Below are positions 54,205 through 63,818 of a DNA stretch of 64,000 nucleotides, in pieces. The stretch is from Opitutia bacterium UBA7374 (GTDB lineage: Bacteria > Verrucomicrobiota > Verrucomicrobiia > Opitutales > Coraliomargaritaceae), in contig DKOA01000043.1 in the NCBI GenBank assembly GCA_002469895.1, positions 53,619-117,618 of the forward strand. The letters are read 5' to 3'. The translations under genes and the position numbers were made by a program. Positions within the stretch are counted from its first letter, which is position 1, and the number at the start of each line of letters is the position of its first letter. Below the pieces are notes generated by a model. The model did not search any database. It saw only the letters and a program-made list of their open reading frames with translations, and was not told the DNA's origin.

Positions 54205-54862
54205 AAATAAATCAATGATAGAAATACGGTTATCGGTCAACTCCACTCCATAGAAATGAAAATTTGATAATCTTACAAATCGACTTTCTAGAATCTCCTG
54301 TCGTCTCGTGTTGACGACAATCCTGTAACTGCCTGCTGAAATGATGGTGTCGCATTGAAAAATTCTTCACGTAGAGCATGCCACACTCAATCTACCGACA
54401 AACAAGATGTGTCATCTCAATCAGGTTTTTAGCGTTTAAAAAAAGTGAAGCCGGATAAAAAAGAAAGTCTACCATGCTATCTTAAAGTCTGCCTTGTACA
54501 TTCGAATACTACCCCTGATTATAGCCTTCGGCTATAATTTACACGCGAATCGTTTACTTCGCTACTTCGGCAGTGCACCAAGAGTAAATTATGAATTATT
54601 TCGGTCCTCCGATCTTCTCAAGTGGAACAGCGCCAATAAAAACTGGCTGAGTGGGCCGGATGCAGATGGCTTTACAATTCCACAGTAGCCGCTTCTTTAG
54701 AACAACTATTTCTCTGGTTTAATCTTACATTAGATTAAATCATCCGGACGGTTCTGCGCTTGGCAGACCCTGAAACCAATTTAATCCAGCCAGTCATGGC
54801 CCCGGCAAAGATTACAGATTTAAGACTTCCCAAGTGTAAAATTGTTTGGATAAGTAGCGAAC
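54205..54862. other. Intergenic region with three inverted repeats
   Basis: About 660 bp without a convincing intact gene. Inverted repeats: TGTCGTC/GACGACA at 54299-54319 (7-bp arms, 7-bp spacer), upstream of the Tat reductase; TTATAGCC/GGCTATAA at 54519-54537 (8-bp arms, 3-nt loop); and TTTAATCT/AGATTAAA at 54718-54739 (8-bp arms, 6-nt loop), 124 bp before the sulfatase maturase start. None is followed by a long T-run. They may be operators or RNA hairpins. Confidence 0.4.
54542..54688 (+). pseudogene. Possible remnant of a secreted-protein C-terminal domain
   Basis: A short open stretch ending at 54688 reads RVNYELFRSSDLLKWNSANK before its stop. The F.S.DL..W pattern resembles the C-terminal beta domain of exported proteins in this window (compare FSIKESSDLTTFS in the gene at 3288). 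There is no good start or signal, so a decayed gene end is possible. Evidence is weak. Confidence 0.25.
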
Positions 54863-56188
54863 ATGAGTGACGGCTCCGTAAATAAGCAGATTCCAGAGGA
54901 GCCAGAAGAAGCCCTATTCCAGCCGGCGATTTCAGAACCGGCGAATGCACCTTTTCATGTTATGGCCAAAGCGATTGGCCCGATTTGCAACTTGGACTGC
55001 AAATACTGCTTCTACTTGGAAAAAGAACAGCTCTTTCCTGAAAACGAAAAATGGAAAATGTCCGAAGAAAAGCTGGAGGTGTTTATTCGTGACTACATTG
55101 CCGCCCAACCGAGTAAAGAAGTCAGCTTTGCCTTTCAGGGAGGCGAACCGACATTGCTGGGTGTCAATTATTTCCGTAAAGTCGTTGAATTCCAAAAAAA
55201 GCACGCCAACGGAAAACAAATCCAAAATGCCTTCCAAACAAACGGCACACTCCTCGATGATCAATGGGGCGCATTTCTCGCTGAGAACAACTTCCTTGTC
55301 GGTCTCTCCATTGACGGCCCGGAAGACGTACACAACGCCAATCGAGTCGATAAAAAGGGGCGCGACACTTATAAAGAAGTCATGCGGGGCTTGCATATAC
55401 TGCGCAAATACAAGGTCGAATTCAATACCCTCACCTGCGTAAATGCAGATACAGTCCAGCATCCGGTCAAGATTTACAAGTTCCTCAAGAGTATCGGTTC
55501 CAAGTACCTACAATTTATACCTATCGTTGAACGTGAGGTCGATACAGCGGCTGCCAAACTGGGGCTCGATTTTGCTGCACCCCCCGACTTGGAAAAAGCT
55601 CCGGAAAATAACGAAAATCCAAAAATGTCTCCATTGGCCGTACCTGCAGAAGCCTACGGCGAATTCCTTATCAAAATCTTCAACGAGTGGGTCAAACGAG
55701 ATGTAGGAAAAGTTTACGTACAACTATTTGATGTGGCTCTGTCTAAATGGCTCCACATTCCAGGCGGTCTTTGTTACTTTGCGGAGACTTGTGGACGCGC
55801 GCTCGCGATGGAGCATGATGGCGCTGTCTACACCTGCGACCACTACGTCTACCCGAAATACAAACTCGGCAATCTAATGAATACCTCACTCGGTAAACTT
55901 GCAGACAGCGAGCAGGCACTGCAGTTTGGAAGAGACAAAAGCGACAAACTACCCAAATACTGCCGCGACTGCAGTGTTCGCTTCGCCTGCAATGGTGAAT
56001 GTCCAAAACACCGTTTTACTTGGACCCCAGATGGTGAATGGGGGCTCAACTACCTCTGCCCATCCTATAAGAAATTCTTCAAGCACATTGATAAGCCGAT
56101 GAAGATTATGGCTGATCTATACCGCGCCCAAAGAGCACCGGCCGAAGTCATGACATTGTTACCAAAACAATGGCAGCGAAATTCCTAA
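54863..56188 (+). CDS. Anaerobic-type sulfatase-maturating radical SAM enzyme (anSME)
   Basis: This 441-aa enzyme converts the active-site Cys or Ser of sulfatases to formylglycine in the cytoplasm before export. The radical-SAM CxxxCxxC is C42, C46, C49 (CNLDCKYCF). Other features are FQGGEPTLLG, 'AFQTNGTLLDD', 'VGLSIDGPEDVHNANR' and a C-terminal SPASM domain with auxiliary-cluster cysteines (GLCYFAETCGRAL, CDHYVYPKYKLGN, CRDCSVRFACNGECPKHRF). It is the only maturase in the window and would be needed by all seven Cys-type sulfatases here. It is convergent with the sulfatase at 56230, 41 bp apart. Confidence 0.95.
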   Translation: MSDGSVNKQIPEEPEEALFQPAISEPANAPFHVMAKAIGPICNLDCKYCFYLEKEQLFPENEKWKMSEEKLEVFIRDYIAAQPSKEVSFAFQGGEPTLLGVNYFRKVVEFQKKHANGKQIQNAFQTNGTLLDDQWGAFLAENNFLVGLSIDGPEDVHNANRVDKKGRDTYKEVMRGLHILRKYKVEFNTLTCVNADTVQHPVKIYKFLKSIGSKYLQFIPIVEREVDTAAAKLGLDFAAPPDLEKAPENNENPKMSPLAVPAEAYGEFLIKIFNEWVKRDVGKVYVQLFDVALSKWLHIPGGLCYFAETCGRALAMEHDGAVYTCDHYVYPKYKLGNLMNTSLGKLADSEQALQFGRDKSDKLPKYCRDCSVRFACNGECPKHRFTWTPDGEWGLNYLCPSYKKFFKHIDKPMKIMADLYRAQRAPAEVMTLLPKQWQRNS

Positions 56189-56229
56189 AAATTAAGGATT
56201 CGAGCCTTCAAGAATCATTTGAAACCGGA

Positions 56230-58092
56230 TTACTCGCTCTCTTCGATACGTACTACCTCGATTGAATCGATTACAAACTCAGTCGATGGGGCCGCCTCAA
56301 ATTGTATCGTCAGGCGATCAATCACACCCTTCCAAACGGAAGAATCCAGAGGCAGGCGAATCTGTTTACATGCTTCCAGCGGATCAATCGATGCAGTCCC
56401 GATAAGTCGATCATTGGCAAAAACACTTAGTTCGGCCTCTCTGTCTGCACGCAAAACCAGAGATAAGCTTTGATCATTCTCCCTACTTTGGATTTGTAGA
56501 TCCTTCCTTTGAATCGAACCAACCGGCGCATCCAATTCGAAGTCCAGAAAGCCAAGAAAACCGGACAGATTGGAGCTAATATCCTCCGAAAACCAGCCTT
56601 CGGTCTGCCATCCTCCACAATCGAATCCAAAATAAAGGCGGCCATCCTCCGGATCACGCTCATTCATTCTTTCCCATGTGTCCGATAAGCCATCCCCATC
56701 ACTGTCTACACGATAAGCCTCATATTCAACATTGACCCCATTCCCCCAGTCTTTCCCTTCGCCGTTCGCCTGCAGTGCTTCAATTGATTCTTTCTCCACC
56801 CCACGGTCGCCGACCGACAACCATTCATTCATAATTATACGATGTTCATCCAATACTTCGGCATAGTTCGGGTCAGATGCCAGATCCCGCATCATGTGCG
56901 GATCTGTAGACACCTCATAGAGTTCTTCAGCAGGGCGTTCACCAAAGTAGATCTCACGATGCCTATCCGAAAGTTGCCCGTCCCGGTAGAGCGCGTGCAA
57001 GTTTTGCGTGAAATCTTTGCGGTCCCGATATTGCGGCTGCAGAAAAATGCGATCTAGCCGGTAATTACGCACGTAACGAAATCGATCTGTGCGGATCGTA
57101 CGCACTCGATCAATCGTATGATCCAGACGATCTTTCTGCGCGCCGACAAAACGACGCGCAACAAACGGCTGCTCAAATAAATCCCGGCCTTCATACCAAT
57201 CTGGCTTATCAATGCCGGCCCATGCTAGAGTAGTTGCTGATAAATCAAGAAGATCCACCAAATCATGGCGCACTCCATTTTCCGGTACGTAACGTTGTGG
57301 CCCCATCAAGACGAAAGGCACCTGTAATCCACCCTCCGTGGTCATTTGCTTATGACGCAAAAGGTTGTTGGCTCCATGATCCGAAAAATAAACGATTATC
57401 GTATTCTCCTCCAGACCGGCGTCACCGAGACCAGCGAGGATTTCTCCAATCAAGTCGTCATCCTTGCGAATCGCATCGTAATGCTGAGCCACTACCTGTC
57501 GGAATATTGAATTGTTTGGGTAATCCGCAGGGACATCAACACTGGCGGGATCGACTTTGCGCTCCGCAGGAAATTCCCACGTATTATTCTTCCCCCCCTT
57601 GGTTTGTATCTGCCCGAAAAAAGGTTGCCGTTCGATCAGCCCAGCAAAATCTGTTTTGCTCGGCATCTCGTAGTTATAGACCTTCGCATCCCAAACAAAG
57701 TTATAGTCCGTCTTCCCATGATTAAAGGTGGTATAACCATGCCTCTGCATAATCTGCGGTAATAGCTCATAACCTTCCGGCAAATAAATTTTAGGCCCTC
57801 CCCGGGAAGAACGATGTTGGTGTGCACCAAAACGAATGCAATTCTGCCCTATCATCATAGCAGAACGAGTCGCCGAACAAACAGGCGCAGGAACAAATGC
57901 CCGACTAAAAAGGATTCCCTCAGCAGCAATCGAATCGATATGCGGTGTCGCCCTAGCATTAATCGCATCCCCATAACACCCCATCCACGGAGAAGTGTCC
58001 TCCGCATAGATCCAAATAATGTTTGGTCGATCAGCAACTTGCCCGCGCAAGCAGCTGGTGATCACAAAAAAGAAAAAAAGAAAACGCTGCAT
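56230..58092 (-). CDS. Exported sulfatase with CSATR motif and C-terminal beta domain
   Basis: This 620-aa protein has a signal peptide (MQRFLFFFFVITSCLRG). The formylglycine motif is C72-S-A-T-R, with Ala where most sulfatases have Pro. Other motifs are RPNIIWIYAEDTSPWMGCYG, 'TTFNHGKTDYNF', FSDHGANNLLRHKQM and EGGLQVPFVLMGP. After the catalytic domain a calcium-binding-type repeat (DSDGDGLSDTWERMNERDP, about 465-485) leads into a beta-sandwich C-terminal domain (about 490-620). It is probably periplasmic and polysaccharide-binding. Its position next to the maturase gene suggests a functional pair. Confidence 0.88.
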   Translation of the reverse strand: MQRFLFFFFVITSCLRGQVADRPNIIWIYAEDTSPWMGCYGDAINARATPHIDSIAAEGILFSRAFVPAPVCSATRSAMMIGQNCIRFGAHQHRSSRGGPKIYLPEGYELLPQIMQRHGYTTFNHGKTDYNFVWDAKVYNYEMPSKTDFAGLIERQPFFGQIQTKGGKNNTWEFPAERKVDPASVDVPADYPNNSIFRQVVAQHYDAIRKDDDLIGEILAGLGDAGLEENTIIVYFSDHGANNLLRHKQMTTEGGLQVPFVLMGPQRYVPENGVRHDLVDLLDLSATTLAWAGIDKPDWYEGRDLFEQPFVARRFVGAQKDRLDHTIDRVRTIRTDRFRYVRNYRLDRIFLQPQYRDRKDFTQNLHALYRDGQLSDRHREIYFGERPAEELYEVSTDPHMMRDLASDPNYAEVLDEHRIIMNEWLSVGDRGVEKESIEALQANGEGKDWGNGVNVEYEAYRVDSDGDGLSDTWERMNERDPEDGRLYFGFDCGGWQTEGWFSEDISSNLSGFLGFLDFELDAPVGSIQRKDLQIQSRENDQSLSLVLRADREAELSVFANDRLIGTASIDPLEACKQIRLPLDSSVWKGVIDRLTIQFEAAPSTEFVIDSIEVVRIEESE

Positions 58093-58161
58093 AGAACAAC
58101 ATTCAGAAATTAGAGTATCACGAGTTTTGAAGCAATCGTTCTTCGCAGCCGTAACAGAAGA

Positions 58162-59739
58162 TTAAACAAGTAAGCTTTTGCCCGTCATGGCTGCCGGTAT
58201 TTCCAGGCCCATGATCTCTAAGATGGTTGGCGCTATATCACCCAGAGCACCGCCGCCAGTCAGTACCTTATCCTTGTAACCTTCCCCGTAGATAACCACC
58301 TCTACCGGATTCAAGGTATGGGCTGTGTGCGGTCCGTCGGTGACCTCACTCCAGAGTTGATCCGAATTACCATGGTCCGCAGTGATCACGGCGGAACCGC
58401 CGACTGCATCAATCGCTCCTAGTAAATCACCCACACAGCCGTCAACTACCTCACAGGCTTCGATACAGGCCTCCAAAACACCCGTATGACCAACCATATC
58501 CGGGTTGGCAAAGTTGACTACAAGGAAGCCATATTTTCCTGATTGAATGGCCGAAACTGCCGCATCGCGGATTCCATATGCCGACATTTCCGGCTTCTCG
58601 TCGTAGGTAGCGCAATCCTTTCGACTCGGCACAAGCTCACGATCTTCACCGGGGAACGGCTCTTCACGATAATCATTAAAGAAAAAAGTAACATGCGGGA
58701 ATTTTTCCGTCTCTGCACAACGGAACTGAGCGATCCCCTTTTCGGCCAAATAACCGCCGATAATGTCATCCATTTTAGCCGGCTTTTTAAAGACGATATT
58801 CGGACAAAGGCCCTTCTGGTATTCGCTCAGCGTAGCGAAGTGCACATCGAGCTTATCGCCCCGATCAAAAGCATCGAAATCATCCTGAATAAATGCCCGG
58901 GTCAATTCACGCGGCCGGTCACCCCGGAAGTTAAAGAAGATGACCGAATCACCGTTCTCAATATTCGCTATTGCTTTGCCCGTTTCATCAAGGAGGGCCG
59001 ATGGTGGGCAAAACTCATCCCCTTTCATACTCTCGGATTCAGGCATTGCATAATGCGACTCGATTGCCTCGAGAGCAGATTGAAAAGATTTTTCCTGACC
59101 GCGCCCGGTTAAGCAATCGTAGGCACGCTGTACGCGATCCCAGCGGTTATCCCGATCCATTGCCCAATAACGACCACTGACCGAAGCAATCTGACCCACT
59201 CCAATTTCTGCCATTTTGGCCTCAGCCTGCGCGAGGAATTGCTTCCCCGTAAAAGGACTGGTGTCGCGCCCATCGGTAAAAGCATGCAGATAGACCTTTT
59301 GCAAACCCGCCTCCTTAGCGATCGCCAGCAATCCGTATAAATGATCCAGCATTGCGTGGACTCCCGCATCGGAAACGAGACCCATGAAATGAAGCGCAGA
59401 ATCCTTTTTCTGCACATTCGAGAAGGCATCTTGCAGTGCGGTTGATTCCTTTACTGAACCAGTCGCAATTCCTTTATTAATCCGTACGATTTCCTGATCC
59501 ACGACACGGCCAGCACCGATATTCTGATGCCCCACCTCGGAATTGCCCATGATACCTTCAGGCAAGCCGACGGCTAATCCGCAAGCCTCGATCTCGGCTC
59601 GTGGCCACTCAGCAGTGAGACGATCCGCCACCGGTGTATTTGCCTGCTTGACTGCATTGTATGGGTCTTGCGTCGCGTCATGGTTTTCACCCCATCCATC
59701 ACGAATAATTAAAACGACTGGTTTCTGTTGATCGGTCAT
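58162..59739 (-). CDS. gpmI: 2,3-bisphosphoglycerate-independent phosphoglycerate mutase
   Basis: This 525-aa glycolytic enzyme interconverts 3- and 2-phosphoglycerate using two Mn ions and a phosphoserine intermediate. Motifs are [11 protein letters not shown] (metal Asp14), [16 protein letters not shown] (catalytic Ser67), [52 protein letters not shown] and [11 protein letters not shown]. The length matches the family. It starts 18 bp after the stop of the exchanger gene, so the two may share a transcript. Confidence 0.95.
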   Translation of the reverse strand: MTDQQKPVVLIIRDGWGENHDATQDPYNAVKQANTPVADRLTAEWPRAEIEACGLAVGLPEGIMGNSEVGHQNIGAGRVVDQEIVRINKGIATGSVKESTALQDAFSNVQKKDSALHFMGLVSDAGVHAMLDHLYGLLAIAKEAGLQKVYLHAFTDGRDTSPFTGKQFLAQAEAKMAEIGVGQIASVSGRYWAMDRDNRWDRVQRAYDCLTGRGQEKSFQSALEAIESHYAMPESESMKGDEFCPPSALLDETGKAIANIENGDSVIFFNFRGDRPRELTRAFIQDDFDAFDRGDKLDVHFATLSEYQKGLCPNIVFKKPAKMDDIIGGYLAEKGIAQFRCAETEKFPHVTFFFNDYREEPFPGEDRELVPSRKDCATYDEKPEMSAYGIRDAAVSAIQSGKYGFLVVNFANPDMVGHTGVLEACIEACEVVDGCVGDLLGAIDAVGGSAVITADHGNSDQLWSEVTDGPHTAHTLNPVEVVIYGEGYKDKVLTGGGALGDIAPTILEIMGLEIPAAMTGKSLLV

Positions 59740-59757
59740 AGGTATAATTTGAGTCGG

Positions 59758-60765
59758 CTACGGTAAAAAATCGAATTGGCCAAAAGCTGAGAGCGAAACA
59801 ACCGCGAAGTAGAGGAAAAGCAAGCACACACCCTCGCGCCGTGTCACCGTGCGTCCGGACTTAAAAAACCAGAGCAACAAAAGTGATAAAAAAAGCAGAG
59901 CAAAATACTCAAAATGCAGCAGTCCGGGTTCCACCGGGATTCCGGTCAAGGTGGCAACTCCCCCACCGATCAAGAGTAAATTGAATAGGTTCGATCCAAC
60001 TATATTACCCGCACAGAGATCACCCTGTCCGGCGCGCACGGCAGCGACGGCAGCTGCCAGCTCCGGCAAGCTCGTACCCACAGCGAGAACCGTGAACCCG
60101 ATAAAGTCATCACGCACACCCATGCGGAGTGCTAGTTCGGCGCAGGACTGGACCAACACATCCGCCCCTAAGGCCAATAAAACCGCCCCGACTAAAACCG
60201 CTATGAGTGCTACCTGAGTCGAAAGACTCCCCATCGAAACGGTTCCCTCAGTTAGCGTTTGCTTCACTGCGCTGTCGTCCATGCGTATGCGGCGGACAAT
60301 GTAGGCAAAGTATAAAAAGACCAAAAAGAGTAAAACCCCGCCCTCCAGCCGGCTAAATCCACCACCCAAAGCGAGCAATCCAAAGAGTACGGTGACAAAA
60401 AGCAGAATCGGTACTTCCTGCTTAAATAGTCGCATCTGAATGCGCAACGGAGACAACAATGCGGCCAAACCCAAAATCAACCCTGTATTGGCAATGTTAC
60501 TACCCAGAATATTCCCCAAGGCCATTCCCGGATGCGCCTCGACAGCCATTAAAGATGCGCTGAATTCCGGCATCGAAGTCGCGATAGAAACTACCGTCAA
60601 ACCAACGAAAAGCGGGTCAATCTTGCAGTTAACAGCCAGAGCCACCGCTCCACGTGTCAACACCTCACCGCCCGCAGAGAGAGAAACCAGCCCGAAGAAG
60701 GCGATCAACACCAGCAACCAGACGGCCATATCGGCAACAGCTAAAGAAATCAGAGCGTGACTCAT
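59758..60765 (-). CDS. Na+/Ca2+ exchanger family protein (YrbG/CaCA)
   Basis: The ATG at 60765 gives 335 aa; a longer frame to 61173 runs antisense into ileS and is rejected. About ten transmembrane helices are arranged as two inverted halves, each with an alpha-repeat: 'SIATSMPEFSASL' and GNILGSNIANT in the first, 'AVGTSLPELAAAV' and GNIVGSNLFN in the second. These carry the acidic ion-binding residues of cation/Ca2+ antiporters. The middle loop (about 150-180, RRIRMDDSAVKQTLTEG) is short, as in bacterial YrbG-type proteins. Exchange of Ca2+ for Na+ or H+ is the usual role. Confidence 0.88.
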   Translation of the reverse strand: MSHALISLAVADMAVWLLVLIAFFGLVSLSAGGEVLTRGAVALAVNCKIDPLFVGLTVVSIATSMPEFSASLMAVEAHPGMALGNILGSNIANTGLILGLAALLSPLRIQMRLFKQEVPILLFVTVLFGLLALGGGFSRLEGGVLLFLVFLYFAYIVRRIRMDDSAVKQTLTEGTVSMGSLSTQVALIAVLVGAVLLALGADVLVQSCAELALRMGVRDDFIGFTVLAVGTSLPELAAAVAAVRAGQGDLCAGNIVGSNLFNLLLIGGGVATLTGIPVEPGLLHFEYFALLFLSLLLLWFFKSGRTVTRREGVCLLFLYFAVVSLSAFGQFDFLP

Positions 60766-60966
60766 AAACGAATAAAGCAAAAGAAAGTCGGTTTTATGAT
60801 TCAGCTGCGAGATTTTTTTAAGATTCGCCAAGCCGCATAAAGCCTGATTCGCAGGATACAATAGAGAGTGCCCCGGAAGCCCTCCTGCTAGCTTGACAGA
60901 TCCGTTTAAAAAAACAGACTCCCGCGTTTTTCCTACCATTATCGGTATATTCAGGCCCATCCGGCT
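60766..60966. promoter_or_regulatory. Divergent exchanger / ileS promoter region
   Basis: The 201-bp space separates the exchanger gene (minus) from ileS (plus). A TACAAT occurs at about 60857-60862, but no matching -35 at normal spacing was found. I see no T-box-like leader. Confidence 0.3.
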
Positions 60967-63807
60967 ATGGCCATAGACCTCAAAAATACGCTTAATCTTC
61001 CGGCAACCGCTTTTCCGATGCGGGCAGATCTGGTTAGACGAGAACCGGCCCGCATAGAGCACTGGAGCAAGGTCGACCTCTACCGGAAGATTCAGGAAAA
61101 GAATAGCGTAGGCGAGCCCTTTACCCTGCACGATGGCCCACCTTTTACCAACGGCGACCTCCATTTGGGACACGCCCTGAATAAGACCTTAAAAGACAAT
61201 ATTCTCCGCTACAAGTGGATGTGCGGATACAATGCGCCCTATATTCCGGGTTGGGACAGCCATGGACTGCCGATCGAACACAAAGTATCTCGCAAACTTC
61301 AGGAAGAAGGACGCACCGACTATACCCCACTCGAGGTTCGCAAAGCCTGTGCTGAATTTGCCGACCACTATAAACTATCACAAACGAAACAGTTTCAGCG
61401 ACTTGGGGTGCTCGCCGATTGGGAAAATGAATACTGGACGATTCATCCCGCATACGAAGCCGCGGAACTGGAAACCTTTGCACAGTTTGTAGAAAAGGGC
61501 CTTGTTTACCGGTCGAAAAAACCTGTCTACTGGTCGATTCCGTGTGCCACCGCACTAGCAGAAGCTGAGATCGAATACCGCCCGCACAAAAGTATCTCCA
61601 TTTATGTAAAGCTTCCGCTTTCGGAGAATGCCTGCGATAAGCTCGGCATTGAAGCGGCAGACAGTTCTATTCTCATCTGGACAACGACTCCATGGACGCT
61701 TCCGGCAAATCTCGCAGTGGCGGTACACCCGAATACACACTACTGTGCTCTGCGTATAGATCAAGGCACACTGATTATAGCTGAAGATCTGCTGGAGTCT
61801 GTATCCGAAGCCTGCCAACTCGATAATCCGGAAAAAATTGCACGCTTCACCGGTGCTGAACTAAACGGCTTGGAAGCCCGTCACCCCTTCATTGATCGTC
61901 CCTCCCCAATCCTCACGGCCGAGTATGTCACCACAGAGAGTGGCACCGGTTGCGTCCATACCGCTCCCGGACATGGACTGGATGACTATATTACGGGCAT
62001 CAACAACGGTCTCGAAGTTTATTGTCCGATTGATGACCGGGGTTGCTATATTGATGATGGTCAAATACCGAGCGATTTGGTGGGTCTCTCTGTACTGGAA
62101 GATGATTCGGGTAAGCCTTCTCCGGCAAACCTTGGTGTGCTGCGTATTATCGCAGGCAACGGTGCCCTCTTGGCAAAAAAGAAGATCGAACACAGCTATC
62201 CTCATTGCTGGCGCTCAAAAACACCGGTGATCTTCCGCGCGATGGATCAATGGTTCATCTCTCTGGATAAGGACGGGCAGAGAAAACGGGCTCTGGAAAG
62301 TCTGAATGATGTCAACTTTATCCCTGAATGGGGGCACAAGCGCATCCGTGCAGCCGTAGAAAACCGGCCGGACTGGTGCATCAGTCGGCAACGTACATGG
62401 GGCGTACCGATCCCTGCATTTTACGACAGCGATGGAAATGCCTACCTCGACGCCGACGTAATCCGAGCGATCGCCAACAAGATCACCGAGGCGGGGACGG
62501 ATCTGTGGTTTGCTTCATCGGCCGCTGATATCCTCGAGGGCGTCGCACTCCCGAACGACTGGCCGGATCCAGCAAAACTCCACTGCGGAACGGATACACT
62601 GGATGTCTGGATCGATTCAGGAAGCTCCCACCAAGCGGTTCTTAAAAAACGCGAAAATCTTAATTGGCCAGCCGACCTTTACCTTGAAGGGTCGGATCAG
62701 CACAGAGGTTGGTTTCAGAGCTCCCTCTGGACAGCTGTTATGTCCGAAGGCAGGGCACCCTACAAAAACCTCCTGACGCACGGATTTATTGTCAAAGAAG
62801 ATGGCACCAAACTGTCGAAGAGCGACGGAGCCGCCCGACCACTGAATGATTGGATCAAAGATTACGGCGGAGATGTCGTGCGTTTATGGATAAGTTCTCA
62901 GGACTACCGCGGAGACGTTCCGGTATCCGATAAAATTGTCCGAAACGTAGCCAACAACTACCGCAACATTCGGAATACCCTGCGCTACCAGATCGGAAAC
63001 CTCCATGACTTTGACCCAGCTCTTCATGCAGTTCCTTTCGATCAACTACATGCAGTCGACCAATGGGCTCTACATGAATTAGCTCAACTCGTTCGACAAG
63101 TGACGAAAGCATACGATGCCTACGAATTTCACCGCGCTTTTAAAGAATACATCGATCCATTTTGCTCTAACACACTGTCGGCGACTTACCACGACATACT
63201 CAAAGATCGACTCTACACGATTGCGCCCAACCATCCGCTACGCCGATCCTCCCAAACCGCTATCGCAGTAATTTTTGATACGTTTGTGCGCTTGATCGCC
63301 CCCATCCTACCCTTCACCGCTGATGAAGCATGGAGTTATGCCGCAAACGACACCGATTTCACAGAGAGTCCAATCGCTCTGACCAACTGGCCTGAACCGG
63401 ACCCACAGTGGGAAAACCAAAGCGTGGCCACTGAAATCAATGCGCTCCGCAGCTTTCTTTCCATTTCACTGAACGAACCGCTTGAAAAACTCCGCCAGGA
63501 CAAGGTCATCGGGCAGAGTCTTGATGCGAAGGCGACAATTGTTGGCCCCCCTCAAGATCCGACCATGCAACTATTGAAAAAATATGAGGCAGATCTTCCT
63601 GAACTTTTTATTCTATCGCAGGTCTCGGTGCATCCAGATGATTCCACTGAAAGTATTCATGCCACGGTTGACCACGCCGATGGTGTTCGCTGCCCGCGCA
63701 GTTGGCGCTGGGTTCCCGAATTGATGCTGACAGAAGAATGGGGATCCGTTTCCCCTCGCTGCGCCGAAGCACTGCAACAATCCAAGACTAGTAAAGAATC
63801 CGTCTAA
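60967..63807 (+). CDS. ileS: Isoleucyl-tRNA synthetase
   Basis: This 946-aa class I synthetase has a HIGH-type motif HLGH in TNGDLHLGHALNKTLKDN, KMSKS as KLSKSDG, the class-specific GWDSHGLPIEHKV, an editing domain with TTPWTLPANLAVAVHP and GTGCVHTAPGHG, and the anticodon-binding helical domain (NNYRNIRNTLRYQIGNL). At the C-terminus the zinc-knuckle region keeps only two of four cysteines: C909 and C932 remain, while the positions expected as Cys read S912 (CPRSW) and S929 (SPRC). The protein is otherwise full length. It is cytoplasmic and followed 11 bp later by a lysine-rich gene. Confidence 0.96.
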   Translation: MAIDLKNTLNLPATAFPMRADLVRREPARIEHWSKVDLYRKIQEKNSVGEPFTLHDGPPFTNGDLHLGHALNKTLKDNILRYKWMCGYNAPYIPGWDSHGLPIEHKVSRKLQEEGRTDYTPLEVRKACAEFADHYKLSQTKQFQRLGVLADWENEYWTIHPAYEAAELETFAQFVEKGLVYRSKKPVYWSIPCATALAEAEIEYRPHKSISIYVKLPLSENACDKLGIEAADSSILIWTTTPWTLPANLAVAVHPNTHYCALRIDQGTLIIAEDLLESVSEACQLDNPEKIARFTGAELNGLEARHPFIDRPSPILTAEYVTTESGTGCVHTAPGHGLDDYITGINNGLEVYCPIDDRGCYIDDGQIPSDLVGLSVLEDDSGKPSPANLGVLRIIAGNGALLAKKKIEHSYPHCWRSKTPVIFRAMDQWFISLDKDGQRKRALESLNDVNFIPEWGHKRIRAAVENRPDWCISRQRTWGVPIPAFYDSDGNAYLDADVIRAIANKITEAGTDLWFASSAADILEGVALPNDWPDPAKLHCGTDTLDVWIDSGSSHQAVLKKRENLNWPADLYLEGSDQHRGWFQSSLWTAVMSEGRAPYKNLLTHGFIVKEDGTKLSKSDGAARPLNDWIKDYGGDVVRLWISSQDYRGDVPVSDKIVRNVANNYRNIRNTLRYQIGNLHDFDPALHAVPFDQLHAVDQWALHELAQLVRQVTKAYDAYEFHRAFKEYIDPFCSNTLSATYHDILKDRLYTIAPNHPLRRSSQTAIAVIFDTFVRLIAPILPFTADEAWSYAANDTDFTESPIALTNWPEPDPQWENQSVATEINALRSFLSISLNEPLEKLRQDKVIGQSLDAKATIVGPPQDPTMQLLKKYEADLPELFILSQVSVHPDDSTESIHATVDHADGVRCPRSWRWVPELMLTEEWGSVSPRCAEALQQSKTSKESV

Positions 63808-63818
63808 TCCTACATCTC

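Noticed and set aside
58543..59112. 189-codon plus-strand frame
   Set aside because: Antisense to gpmI; composition and lack of motifs mark it as a shadow.
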